Source: an uncultured Actinomycetes bacterium
GTDB taxonomy: Bacteria; Actinomycetota; Coriobacteriia; Coriobacteriales; Atopobiaceae
Assembly (NCBI GenBank): GCA_900318935.1
Contig: ONMP01000001.1
Span: 1 to 48,081 of the forward strand
Direction: 5' to 3'
DNA: 48,081 nt
How positions within the stretch are numbered: position 1 is the stretch's first letter; each line of letters opens with the position of its first letter. The translations under genes were made by a program, and so were the position numbers. Below, piece after piece: positions 32,641 to 39,462 of this stretch. Below the pieces are notes generated by a model. That model saw only the letters and a list, made by a program, of their open reading frames with translations. It made no database searches and was not told the DNA's origin.

Positions 32641-34260
32641 CTAGTCGTAGCGAACTGTGAGGTCGGGGGTTACGACGACGCGATGAACCTCGGTTGTCCC
32701 TGGCAGCTCAAACATCGAGTCACGCAGGATGGACTCGCAGATGGATCGCAGTCCGCGTGCGCCAGTCTGACGCTCAAGTGCCGTTTCGCCGATGGTGCGT
32801 AGCGCCTCATCCTCAAAGACCAGCTCGATGCCGTCAAAAGCGAAGAGCTCTTGGTATTGGCGCACGAGAGCATTTCGCGGTTCGGTGAGGATGCGCACCA
32901 TCGCGTCCGCGGTGAGGGCTTTGGTGTAGGTGATCACGGGGATGCGCCCTACCAGTTCGGGAATAAGTCCGAAGCGGTAAAGGTCCTGCGGTTCGACCTG
33001 TGACAATACATTGTCGTCGCTGAGCGTGACGCTGTCGTTTCTCGGCGCAGCGAAGCCGACACCGTGATTTGTCAGACGCTTGCGCACGATCTCGTCGAGT
33101 CCCACGAACGCACCGCCGCAGATGAAGAGGATGTTCGTCGTGTTGAGCTGGGTGTTCTTTTGGAAGAGGTTCGTGCGGCCGCCGAGTGGTGGCACCGAGG
33201 TTTCTGACCCTTCGAGCAGCTTGAGCAGGGCCTCCTGAACGCCCTCGCCTGACGGGTCGCCGTGCGAGGCGGAGGCGTTGGCGTTTGCACTGCGTGCGAT
33301 CTTGTCGATTTCGTCGATGTAGACGATGCCTAGCTCGGCTGCCTCTGGGCTCTTTGCCTGCTGTATGAGGCGCGCGAGGATGGACTCCACGTCCTCTCCG
33401 ACGTAGCCAGCATCAGTGAGGGTGGTGGCGTCAGCGATGGCGAGAGGCACGTCTAGGATGCGTGCGAGGGTCTGCACCATGAGGGTCTTTCCTGTGCCTG
33501 TGGGACCGAGAAGCATGATGTTTGACTTGGTGATCTCGACGTCATCGGCGGGCTGCCAGTCAGCTAATGTGCGCTTGTAGTGGTTGTAGACGGCGACGGC
33601 CAGCGTACGTCGCGCGTCCTCCTGGCCTATCACGTAGGCGCCCATTGCATCAAAGAGTTCGCGGGGGGTGGGCAGGCTTCCGTCGGCTCGAAGCTGTGGT
33701 CCGACTTCGACCTGCGTATCAAGCGCACGACCTGCCTTTGGCGCGGCGAAGACCTTGCGTTTGGTGCCGCCCTTGTTGCTGCTCTTGGACAGACCCTTGG
33801 GGTGTGCCGTCCCTTGCGGCCTGCCCTTGGAAGATTCGGTCTCCGCGCGTGCGTCTTTGACGGTGTTGCCGCCGCGTGGGGCGGCCGGTACTGGCGATTC
33901 GTCCACGGGTACCATTTCGCCGAAGGAGTTGAGGCGTACCTTGCCACTCAGGTAGTACTTGTCGTAATGCTCCTGCATGGAAGGCGCCGTGCCAAAAGGA
34001 GGGTCGTAGGCGTGGTCCTTGAAGTACGAGAAGTACCTGCGATAGTAGAAGACGAGCGCAATGGCGCCCACTATCACGATTGCGGTCATCACCACCGTCA
34101 TCACGGCATCGACGGTGAGGCCAGCTGTCATGGCCTCGAGCGTGTCAGAGAAGGCGCGCGCCAAGACCAGTAGTAACACAAATACGCCAAGTATGAGAGC
34201 TGTTCGGCGATTGCTGAGCGCGTCTGCAATCTTGGCAAAGATCTTGCGACCGTCTTCCAT
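32641..34260 (-). CDS. clpX: ClpX-like AAA+ unfoldase with two N-terminal membrane segments
   Basis: This 539-residue protein starts at ATG 34260 behind GGAGG. The C-terminal ~340 residues are ClpX: Walker A GPTGTGKT (252-259), pore loop GYVGED (285-290), Walker B GIVYIDEIDK (311-320), the ClpP-docking tripeptide as VGF (401-403, usually IGF), GLIPELVGRIPV and sensor-2 GARGLRS (500-506). The N-terminal Cys4 zinc domain of ClpX is absent. In its place are two hydrophobic segments (about 20-36 and 49-73) and a charged Gly/Ser/Lys-rich linker to about 195. The ATPase should therefore sit on the inner face of the membrane and feed ClpP or unfold membrane-associated targets. A 62-residue membrane protein lies just upstream in the same operon. 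Whether this is the only ClpX of the genome cannot be seen here. Confidence 0.92.
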   Translation of the reverse strand: MEDGRKIFAKIADALSNRRTALILGVFVLLLVLARAFSDTLEAMTAGLTVDAVMTVVMTAIVIVGAIALVFYYRRYFSYFKDHAYDPPFGTAPSMQEHYDKYYLSGKVRLNSFGEMVPVDESPVPAAPRGGNTVKDARAETESSKGRPQGTAHPKGLSKSSNKGGTKRKVFAAPKAGRALDTQVEVGPQLRADGSLPTPRELFDAMGAYVIGQEDARRTLAVAVYNHYKRTLADWQPADDVEITKSNIMLLGPTGTGKTLMVQTLARILDVPLAIADATTLTDAGYVGEDVESILARLIQQAKSPEAAELGIVYIDEIDKIARSANANASASHGDPSGEGVQEALLKLLEGSETSVPPLGGRTNLFQKNTQLNTTNILFICGGAFVGLDEIVRKRLTNHGVGFAAPRNDSVTLSDDNVLSQVEPQDLYRFGLIPELVGRIPVITYTKALTADAMVRILTEPRNALVRQYQELFAFDGIELVFEDEALRTIGETALERQTGARGLRSICESILRDSMFELPGTTEVHRVVVTPDLTVRYD

Positions 34261-34299
34261 GCCCACCTCCGGAATGCCGAGGATCAGCTCCTGGATGTG

Positions 34300-34488
34300 C
34301 TACTCCTCGTCGCTGTCAAAGAGGTCCCAATCGTCAGGGGCCTTCTGATGGTTGTAGTATTTCGCTCGTGTGCCCTTCTCGAGAAACCACGAGAGGACGA
34401 GGAAGATAACGACGCCGCCCGCCATGAGCGCAAGTACGCCCATTTCGGTCCCAAACAGCCAGCCAAAGAATGCATTGATAGATTCCAC
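34300..34488 (-). CDS. Small single-span membrane protein upstream of the ClpX-like gene
   Basis: This 62-residue protein starts at GTG 34488, eight bases after AAAGG. It has one membrane segment (about 17-36, [19 protein letters not shown] region) and a charged C-terminus [20 protein letters not shown]. It ends 39 bases before the ClpX-like gene, so they are probably co-transcribed. I do not recognise a family. The acidic, aromatic tail could be an adaptor for the tethered ATPase, which is inference from position only. Confidence 0.75.
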   Translation of the reverse strand: MESINAFFGWLFGTEMGVLALMAGGVVIFLVLSWFLEKGTRAKYYNHQKAPDDWDLFDSDEE

Positions 34489-34539
34489 CTGCGGCGCCTT
34501 TCTCCCAGACTTGCGTCTTGCCACACAACCTTGGTCCAC

Positions 34540-34551
34540 AAGTATATACTT
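34540..34551. promoter_or_regulatory. Palindromic -10 shared by divergent promoters
   Basis: AAGTATATACTT is a perfect 12-bp palindrome giving a TATACT -10 on each strand, between serS (plus) and the membrane protein/ClpX genes (minus). No good -35 is seen at standard spacing on either side. Competition between the two promoters is expected if both are used. Confidence 0.5.
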
Positions 34552-34597
34552 AGCTCTGCTGCAACCGCACGAAAGGTGCCATACAGAAAGGTCGCCA

Positions 34598-35881
34598 ATG
34601 CTCGACATAACATTCGTACGCGAGAATCCCGACGCAGTGGATGCCTCCTGCGCCTCGCGACAAAACGCCCACTGGGACCGTCAGAAATTCTTTGAGCTCG
34701 ACGAGTTGCGTCGCTCTACCATTGTAGAGGTCGAGCGGCTCCAAGCCGAGCGCAATGCCGCGTCCAAACAGATTGGCCAGCTCATGCGTGAGGGCAAGCG
34801 GGACGAGGCCGAGGCAGCCAAGGCCAAGGTCGCTGCCAGCAAAGGCACTATTGCCGAGCTGAACGAGCGCCGCAAGGAGGTTGAGCAGCAGCTCTATGAC
34901 CTCGTAGCTGGAATCCCAAACATCCCCGACGAGTCCGTGCCCTATGGTGCCGACGATTCTGATAATCCCGAGGTGCGTCGCTGGGGTACGCCCCGCGAGT
35001 TCGACTTCGAAGCAAAGGCGCACTGGGACTTGGGGCCGGAGCTGGGCATCATCGACTTCGACCGCGGTGTCAAGCTCGCAGGTGCTCGCTTCTACGTGTT
35101 GGGTGGTCTGGGCGCTAAGCTCGAGCGTGCACTCATCAACTTCATGATCGATTGCCACAACGAGGCGGGATTCAAGGAGTGGTGGCCGCCCGTCATCACT
35201 AACGCGGCGTCGCTCTTTGGCACGGGCCAATTGCCGAAGTTTGATGAGGATCTCTATCACGTGAATCCCGACCTCTACCTCATTCCCACGGCTGAGGTTC
35301 AGCTTACGAACCTGCACCGCGACGAGGTGCTGGACGGTGACAAGCTTCCGTTGTGGTACTGTGCGTTCACGCCGTGCTTCCGAGAGGAGGCGGGCAGCGC
35401 CGGGCGTGACACGCGCGGCATCATCCGTGTCCACGAGTTCGACAAGGTCGAAATGGTCAAGTTCTCGAAGCCTGAGGACTCCATGAACCAGCTCGAATCC
35501 ATGACGGCCGAGGCCGAGCTCGTGTTGCAGAAGCTTGGGCTGCCGTATCGTGTAGTCACGCTTTGCACGGGTGACATCGGCTTCTCCGCCAAAAAGACCT
35601 ATGACATCGAGGTTTGGCTGCCTAGCTATGGTGCTTACAAGGAGATTTCGAGCTGCTCGAACTGCGGCGACTTCCAAGCGCGTCGGGCAAATATCAAGTA
35701 TCGCGACCCGTCCGAGTTCAAGGGCACGCGCTTCGCTCACACGCTCAATGGGTCCGGCCTTGCTGTCGGACGTACGATGGCCGCTGTCATCGAGAACTAC
35801 CAGAATGCGGATGGTACGATCACCGTGCCTGATGCGCTCGTGCCCTACATGGGTGGCGTAAAGACGATTACTGCCGAATAA
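34598..35881 (+). CDS. serS: Seryl-tRNA synthetase
   Basis: This 427-residue class II synthetase starts at ATG 34598 behind AGAAAGG. The N-terminal ~110 residues form the long antiparallel coiled coil that binds the tRNA variable arm. Motif 2 is [17 protein letters not shown] and motif 3 is [13 protein letters not shown], with the serine-site segment [13 protein letters not shown] between the tRNA arm and motif 2. It charges tRNA-Ser and acts in the cytosol as a dimer. Length is normal. Longer upstream readings cross the divergent promoter and are not used. A tRNA-Ser gene lies 2.5 kb away. Confidence 0.97.
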   Translation: MLDITFVRENPDAVDASCASRQNAHWDRQKFFELDELRRSTIVEVERLQAERNAASKQIGQLMREGKRDEAEAAKAKVAASKGTIAELNERRKEVEQQLYDLVAGIPNIPDESVPYGADDSDNPEVRRWGTPREFDFEAKAHWDLGPELGIIDFDRGVKLAGARFYVLGGLGAKLERALINFMIDCHNEAGFKEWWPPVITNAASLFGTGQLPKFDEDLYHVNPDLYLIPTAEVQLTNLHRDEVLDGDKLPLWYCAFTPCFREEAGSAGRDTRGIIRVHEFDKVEMVKFSKPEDSMNQLESMTAEAELVLQKLGLPYRVVTLCTGDIGFSAKKTYDIEVWLPSYGAYKEISSCSNCGDFQARRANIKYRDPSEFKGTRFAHTLNGSGLAVGRTMAAVIENYQNADGTITVPDALVPYMGGVKTITAE

Positions 35882-36142
35882 GACCCACGCAAGGCTCGCG
35901 TCAAAGGTCCCCGTCGCATCCATGACACTAAGGCGAAGGATGTGGCGGGGACTATTTTATGGGAATCTGTTTGCCTGCTCGCCCGGTTCGCCTCGCCCAC
36001 ATCCGGCCCGACAGCATGGTTCGCTACGCACGCTTGGACCGACCACCCACGACGGAATCATAGCCAAAAGCGACCGAGATTCCATTGCTGGCAAGCGGTC
36101 TGGGCAAGCGGTCAAATACGAACGTTATTAACGAACAGGTGA
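35882..36142. other. Non-coding interval after serS with a short tandem repeat
   Basis: No gene is recognised between serS and the regulatory region of the next operon. Two copies of GGCAAGCGGTC (36090-36100 and 36103-36113) lie 13 bases apart. The rest has no clear hairpin or motif. Confidence 0.5.
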
Positions 36143-36161
36143 CCTTAACGAAAAGAAATAA

Positions 36162-36173
36162 GAACAGTAGTTC
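36162..36173 (+). promoter_or_regulatory. LexA/SOS-box-like operator
   Basis: GAAC-AGTA-GTTC matches the GAAC-N4-GTTC core of the Gram-positive LexA (DinR) box. It overlaps a possible -35 (TTCTCT, 36171-36176) that is 17 bases from TATCAT (36194-36199), so binding would block the promoter. The second gene downstream resembles a family found beside SOS-induced Y-family polymerases. Confidence 0.6.
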
Positions 36174-36184
36174 TCTTTTGTGCG

Positions 36185-36204
36185 GTACTATGCTATCATA
36201 GTAC
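36185..36204 (+). promoter_or_regulatory. Perfect 8-bp dyad over the -10 region
   Basis: GTACTATG-CTAT-CATAGTAC covers the proposed -10. It is a second palindrome 12 bases after the LexA-like box and could be the site of another repressor. Confidence 0.55.
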
Positions 36205-36235
36205 GGAAACAAAGGTTCGTTAAGGAGGATAGCAT

Positions 36236-36658
36236 ATGGATGCCATGTATCCGCAGGAGACGGTGGGGAGCACGCTGTTCAAGGTAGAGCAGGCGGGCGA
36301 GTACCGTCGGGTATTCACGCGAGAGATCTTGGGAGAATTCGAGGTGGGGGAGTTCACGCGTGGAACGCTCACGTACGGGATCTATGGCACGCAGGCTCAT
36401 TACCATGGCGTACGTCTCGACTATGAGGGGAAGCTTCTGGTTAGGTCGAGGCTCGTTGAGTTGCTTGGCTCTGTGGACGAGAATCTTGAAGGATTGCTTG
36501 TAAGCTATTTCGAGGGTGGGCAGTACTTCCTGGTCGACTTCATGGATGCTCTCGATTCGTGGGGCATCGCCTATGGGTACCTCGATGATGTGCCGGGCAG
36601 CTACGTGACGTTCCGGCCTCGGCGGATGACGCGTCCGACACTGAGCCTGATAGCTTAG
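36236..36658 (+). CDS. Hypothetical protein, first gene of a probable SOS operon
   Basis: This 140-residue protein starts at ATG 36236, seven bases after GGAGG. It is a soluble alpha/beta protein with no membrane segment, signal peptide or Cys. Recognisable patches include GTLTYGIYGTQAHYHGVRLDYEGKLL-like beta strands and FLVDFMDALDSWGIAYGYLDD. I do not recognise the family. The promoter carries a LexA-like box and other dyads, and the next gene, 20 bases downstream, belongs to a group found near error-prone polymerases. A role in the DNA damage response is therefore plausible, but nothing in the protein itself proves it. Confidence 0.75.
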   Translation: MDAMYPQETVGSTLFKVEQAGEYRRVFTREILGEFEVGEFTRGTLTYGIYGTQAHYHGVRLDYEGKLLVRSRLVELLGSVDENLEGLLVSYFEGGQYFLVDFMDALDSWGIAYGYLDDVPGSYVTFRPRRMTRPTLSLIA

Positions 36659-36678
36659 ACGGGTCGGGTGTGCAGTCT

Positions 36679-36966
36679 ATGGTGTACGGCGCGCGTACCG
36701 ATCGCGAAAAAAAGTACGTGGCCGTCGTGAGCCTAACCTCTCCCGACGGACTCATCACCCCGCAGACTATCATATGGGATGACGGACGCAAGTTTCCCAT
36801 CGACAAGGTTACTGACCGACGGCAAGCCCATAGCCTCAAGGTGGGCGGCACGGGCATGCGCTACACCATCAACGTTGCTGGCCACCAGACCTATCTCTGG
36901 TATGACGACTACCGTGGGTCGTGGTTCGTGGAAGCAAAACCGAATGCCTCTGGTGCGCGCTGCTGA
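36679..36966 (+). CDS. Small protein of the family encoded beside Y-family DNA polymerases
   Basis: This 95-residue protein is started at ATG 36679; GTG 36670 is possible. The sequence VVSLTSPDGLITPQTIIWDD, GRKFPIDKVTDRR, GGTGMRYTINVAGHQTYLWY and GSWFVEAK matches from memory a small conserved family often found next to umuC/dinB-like genes in Gram-positive bacteria. Its biochemical role is not established to my knowledge. Here no polymerase gene is present; the partner is the hypothetical gene 20 bases upstream, under the same LexA-like control. It has beta-rich character and no membrane segment. Confidence 0.75.
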   Translation: MVYGARTDREKKYVAVVSLTSPDGLITPQTIIWDDGRKFPIDKVTDRRQAHSLKVGGTGMRYTINVAGHQTYLWYDDYRGSWFVEAKPNASGARC

Positions 36967-37097
36967 TTGGGTGGTTCTCATGCGAAGGCACAAGCAGAGT
37001 ATTTGAGGTCGCACAACTCGCCAACGTGGGAGGAGACTGTGGGACCAGAGATTCTGGGACGATGTTTCTTTGCCCTGACATGGGCAGGACTATGATG

Positions 37098-37120
37098 GCC
37101 CCCGTTCTCGGGGGCATTTT
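37098..37120 (+). terminator. Intrinsic terminator before the gluQRS-like gene
   Basis: GCCCCCG-TTCT-CGGGGGC (37098-37115) followed by ATTTT is a classic intrinsic terminator, about 130 bases after the end of the small SOS-linked gene. Confidence 0.85.
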
Positions 37121-37124
37121 CTCG

Positions 37125-37156
37125 TGCGTGTCGAGAGCTGCGTCTCGCGACACGCA
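37125..37156 (+). repeat. Second hairpin directly after the terminator
   Basis: TGCGTGTC (37125-37132) pairs with GACACGCA (37149-37156), with an inner GAGA/TCTC stem (37133-37136, 37143-37146) and a two-base bulge. It lies in the leader of the gluQRS-like gene, 72 bases before its ATG. Confidence 0.6.
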
Positions 37157-37227
37157 TCCGCTTCTTCCATCCCATGACATATGCCGAGCAACTCTCGCTA
37201 TACTGGTGCGAGCGGGGGGAGGCAGAC

Positions 37228-38169
37228 ATGCAGGGGACAGTGGTAGGAAGATTTGCGCCGTCGCCATCAGGGCGCATGCATGCGGGCAATGTGTTCTCTG
37301 CGCTCATGGCGTGGCTCGGTGTCCGCTCGGCAGGTGGTCGCATGGTGCTGCGCATCGAGGATCTCGATCCGCGCGCGCAGAGGCCTGAGGCTGCACGACT
37401 TATGCTTGATGACCTGCGGTGGCTAGGGCTCGATTGGGACGAAGGGCCGTACTACCAGAGTGAACGGCGTGAGGTCTACGACGAGGCTCTTGAACGGCTT
37501 ACGGAGCTCGGCCTTACCTATCCTTGTTTCTGCACACGCGCAGAACTGCATGCGGCCACAGCACCCCACGCCTTAGATGGCACTTATGTGTATGCGGGTG
37601 CATGTCGAAACCTCTCTTCAGTTGAGGTTGCGCGTCGGTCGATATCCCGTCCGCCAGCAATCCGACTGCGCGTGCCCGAGGCAGATAATCCTGTTGGAAC
37701 TATATCGTTCGAAGATCTGGTCTATGGTCCGCAGCGAGAGATATTGGCACGTGATTGCGGGGACTTCGTTGTGCGTCGTAGCGATGGTGTGTATGCCTAT
37801 CAGCTGGCCGTAGCGATAGATGATGCGTTGATGGGTGTGACGCAGGTAGTTCGTGGGCGGGATCTCTTGGGGTCGGTTGCACGACAGATGTACGTGCAGC
37901 GGCTTTTGGGGTTCGATACGCCGACCTATGCGCACGTTCCCCTACTGGTGGACCCGGACGGGCGTCGCCTCTCGAAGCGTGATCGAGATTTGGATCTCGG
38001 GGAGATTCGCGAGCGGGACAGTGGACCTGAGCGACTGCTGGGATGGCTTGCCGCGGCGGCAGGACTCGTCGAGGAGGGCGAGATGCTCGGGGCTGATCGG
38101 CTTGTGGAGAGGTTTTCATGGGCCAAGCTGGCGGGAACGGCTCGGCGAGGTGATGTCATATGCGGATGA
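37228..38169 (+). CDS. gluQ: Glutamyl-Q tRNA(Asp) synthetase-like protein
   Basis: This 313-residue protein starts at ATG 37228 after GGGAGG. It is the catalytic half of glutamyl-tRNA synthetase without the anticodon-binding domain: GRFAPSPSGRMHAGN (HIGH region), RIEDLDPRAQRPE, a Cys/Tyr/Cys zinc-binding segment (CFCTRAEL..., ...YAGACR) and RRLSKRDRD as the KMSKS-like loop. GluQRS attaches glutamate to queuosine in tRNA-Asp. The length (about 300) fits this family and not full GluRS (about 480). Two hairpins lie in the upstream leader. In Proteobacteria the gene is often near dksA; here it stands alone. Confidence 0.9.
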   Translation: MQGTVVGRFAPSPSGRMHAGNVFSALMAWLGVRSAGGRMVLRIEDLDPRAQRPEAARLMLDDLRWLGLDWDEGPYYQSERREVYDEALERLTELGLTYPCFCTRAELHAATAPHALDGTYVYAGACRNLSSVEVARRSISRPPAIRLRVPEADNPVGTISFEDLVYGPQREILARDCGDFVVRRSDGVYAYQLAVAIDDALMGVTQVVRGRDLLGSVARQMYVQRLLGFDTPTYAHVPLLVDPDGRRLSKRDRDLDLGEIRERDSGPERLLGWLAAAAGLVEEGEMLGADRLVERFSWAKLAGTARRGDVICG

Positions 38170-38206
38170 CGCGGGAATTAGTGTCACTTTGGTTTTGTGG
38201 AGGTGG

Positions 38207-38307
38207 CAAAACCCCAGATAACAGGGATTTTTCAGGCTCAAATGTACACTGGCTATTTTACACAGTGCGCATTTGAAACTGAAAAGAATCCGCTAACTGG
38301 GCTTTTG
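38207..38307. repeat. 101-bp imperfect palindrome (45-bp arms) before tRNA-Ser
   Basis: Arms 38207-38251 and 38263-38307 are reverse complements with scattered mismatches; the best parts are CAAAAC/GTTTTG-like ends, CCCAG/CTGGG and CAAATG..CACTG/CAGTG..CATTTG. The loop is 11 bases. CAAATGTACACT (38239-38250) recurs at 38323-38334, after a similar TTTCAG lead. It could be a mobile palindromic element, a regulatory region or a cruciform site. Confidence 0.75.
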
Positions 38308-38354
38308 TAAATCTTTCAGTCGCAAATGTACACTAATTCTGGCAAAACTTTCCG

Positions 38355-38383
38355 TTGAGAATGCGAGCACAATGTGTTAGGAT
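38355..38383 (+). promoter_or_regulatory. Promoter of tRNA-Ser
   Basis: TTGAGA (38355-38360) and TAGGAT (38378-38383) are 17 bases apart; the tRNA begins 14 bases after the -10. A CAAATGTACACT copy lies about 20 bases upstream of the -35. Confidence 0.7.
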
Positions 38384-38396
38384 GATTTACCACGAT

Positions 38397-38486
38397 GGAG
38401 AGCTGACCGAGAGGCCGAAGGTGCTCGCCTGCTAAGCGAGTATGGCAGTGATGCCATCTGGGGTTCGAATCCCCAGCTCTCCGCCA
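38397..38486 (+). tRNA. tRNA-Ser (anticodon GCT)
   Basis: The 90-base gene has encoded CCA. The acceptor GGAGAGC/GCTCTCC, the anticodon stem-loop CTCGC-CTGCTAA-GCGAG (anticodon GCT), a long variable arm (about TATGGCAGTGATGCCAT) and the T-arm GGGGTTCGAATCCCC are clear. It reads AGC/AGU codons. Confidence 0.96.
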
Positions 38487-38496
38487 GAGAGTGATG

Positions 38497-38523
38497 GGGT
38501 CCCACGAGTTGGGGCCCTTTTTT
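38497..38523 (+). terminator. Intrinsic terminator of tRNA-Ser
   Basis: GGGTCCCA (38497-38504) pairs with TGGGGCCC (38510-38517) with one G-T pair, followed by TTTTTT. The next 220 bases up to tRNA-Arg contain no gene; TTGACC at 38705-38710 may be the -35 of tRNA-Arg. Confidence 0.9.
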
Positions 38524-38744
38524 GCTGGCACACAGATGGATCCCCTCGTATAGTGATTGGTGATGCTGAGGGCGTCGCATCAGAATCCGCTTTACTCCAA
38601 TGCCGGTGTCTTGCGGATTCGCACGTTGTTGTTAGGGAAGCTTCCCTCGGCAGCACAGGGTGTGAACAGTTCCTCCACGACCTCTACATCTCACGAGAAA
38701 GTTCTTGACCAGAGGTGGATGCTGTGGCAAAGTATCTTTTGCAC

Positions 38745-38821
38745 GCGCTGTTAGCTCAGCTGGATAGAGCGCATGACTACGAATCATGAGGTCGGGGGTT
38801 CGAATCCCTCACGGCGCACCA
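38745..38821 (+). tRNA. tRNA-Arg (anticodon ACG)
   Basis: The 77-base gene has encoded CCA. The acceptor GCGCTGT/ACGGCGC (one T-G pair), D-arm GCTCAGCTGGATAGAGC, anticodon stem-loop CATGA-CTACGAA-TCATG (anticodon ACG) and T-arm GGGGGTTCGAATCCCTC are present. The A34 is expected to become inosine by TadA, reading CGU/CGC/CGA. Confidence 0.96.
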
Positions 38822-38830
38822 GAGTTTTCG

Positions 38831-38865
38831 CAGGTCAACCATGGTATTTGGTTGACCTGTTTTTT
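38831..38865 (+). terminator. Intrinsic terminator of tRNA-Arg
   Basis: A perfect 10-bp stem CAGGTCAACC/GGTTGACCTG (38831-38840, 38850-38859) is followed by TTTTTT. Confidence 0.95.
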
Positions 38866-38891
38866 GTCGAGACGTAGGGTACTTCCCTCGA

Positions 38892-38919
38892 TTTACCCAT
38901 CCATTAGTTGGGGTACAAT
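38892..38919 (+). promoter_or_regulatory. Promoter of the NHLP-type exporter operon
   Basis: TTTACC (38892-38897) and TACAAT (38914-38919) are 16 bases apart. GGGTACAAT at the -10 is repeated at 38938-38946 over the ribosome site and start codon, 27 bases on. Confidence 0.5.
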
Positions 38920-38946
38920 CAAGCAATAATTGCGCTGGAGGGTACA

Positions 38947-39459
38947 ATGGCTGAGGGCAGACCGATATTCAACAGGCAGGCCACGGAGCGGCTGCACAAT
39001 CCTGATGACCTTGATCGCTACGTGCGTGTGGCGCGCCCGAGCGCATGGATACTGCTCGTTGCATGTGTGCTTCTCGTCGGCGGCCTTATAGTCTGGGGTC
39101 TATTCGGTACCGTAAATTTGAACGTTAACAGCACGGGCGTGCGAATTGATGATCGTCTGTACTGCTTCCTCTCGTCCGACGACGGGTCACACGCAAAGGT
39201 GGGGGACGTTGCGCGAATGGGCGACGCGCAGGTGCGTGTGGCGTCTGTCTCTGTCATACCGCTCTCGCCCGATGAGGTGAAGGCAATCGTGGGGAGTGAC
39301 TACCTCGTCTCTACGCTAACCAACGGCGAGGACTGGGTTTTTGAGGTCCTCTTCGAGGGCGATGACATTGGCAGCCTCCCGGAAGGTGTGCCCCTGTCGA
39401 CGAGCATCACGGCCGAGAAGGTCACACCCTTCGACATGGCCTTTGGCACGAAGGGATAG
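38947..39459 (+). CDS. Short HlyD-like adaptor of an NHLP/NHLM-type peptide exporter
   Basis: This 170-residue protein starts at ATG 38947 after GGAGGG. The N-terminus (FNRQATERLHNPDDLDRYVR) resembles the start of NHLM-system HlyD-like secretion proteins. One membrane segment (about 36-56) is followed by a small beta-rich extracellular domain. The long coiled-coil part of membrane fusion proteins is missing, so it is much shorter than the family's usual ~400 residues. In a Gram-positive cell, with no outer membrane to span, a short adaptor is reasonable. It lies three bases before the C39 peptidase-ABC gene, which fixes the assignment. A naturally reduced form, not a truncation, is favoured because the frame ends cleanly before the next start. 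Confidence 0.8.
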   Translation: MAEGRPIFNRQATERLHNPDDLDRYVRVARPSAWILLVACVLLVGGLIVWGLFGTVNLNVNSTGVRIDDRLYCFLSSDDGSHAKVGDVARMGDAQVRVASVSVIPLSPDEVKAIVGSDYLVSTLTNGEDWVFEVLFEGDDIGSLPEGVPLSTSITAEKVTPFDMAFGTKG

Positions 39460-39462
39460 CGA

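Larger units (their letters stand above)
36143..36225 (+). promoter_or_regulatory. Inverted CCTTAACGAA sites flanking the promoter at 36162-36204
   Basis: CCTTAACGAA (36143-36152) and TTCGTTAAGG (36216-36225) are perfect inverted copies 63 bases apart; a related TTAACGAAC lies at 36128-36136. The right copy overlaps the ribosome site of the next gene. They may be paired sites for one regulator or arms of an RNA stem. Confidence 0.55.

Noticed and set aside
34550..35923. 457-codon minus-strand frame opposite serS
   Set aside because: serS motifs are complete on the plus strand; the opposite frame is a shadow with no recognisable domain.
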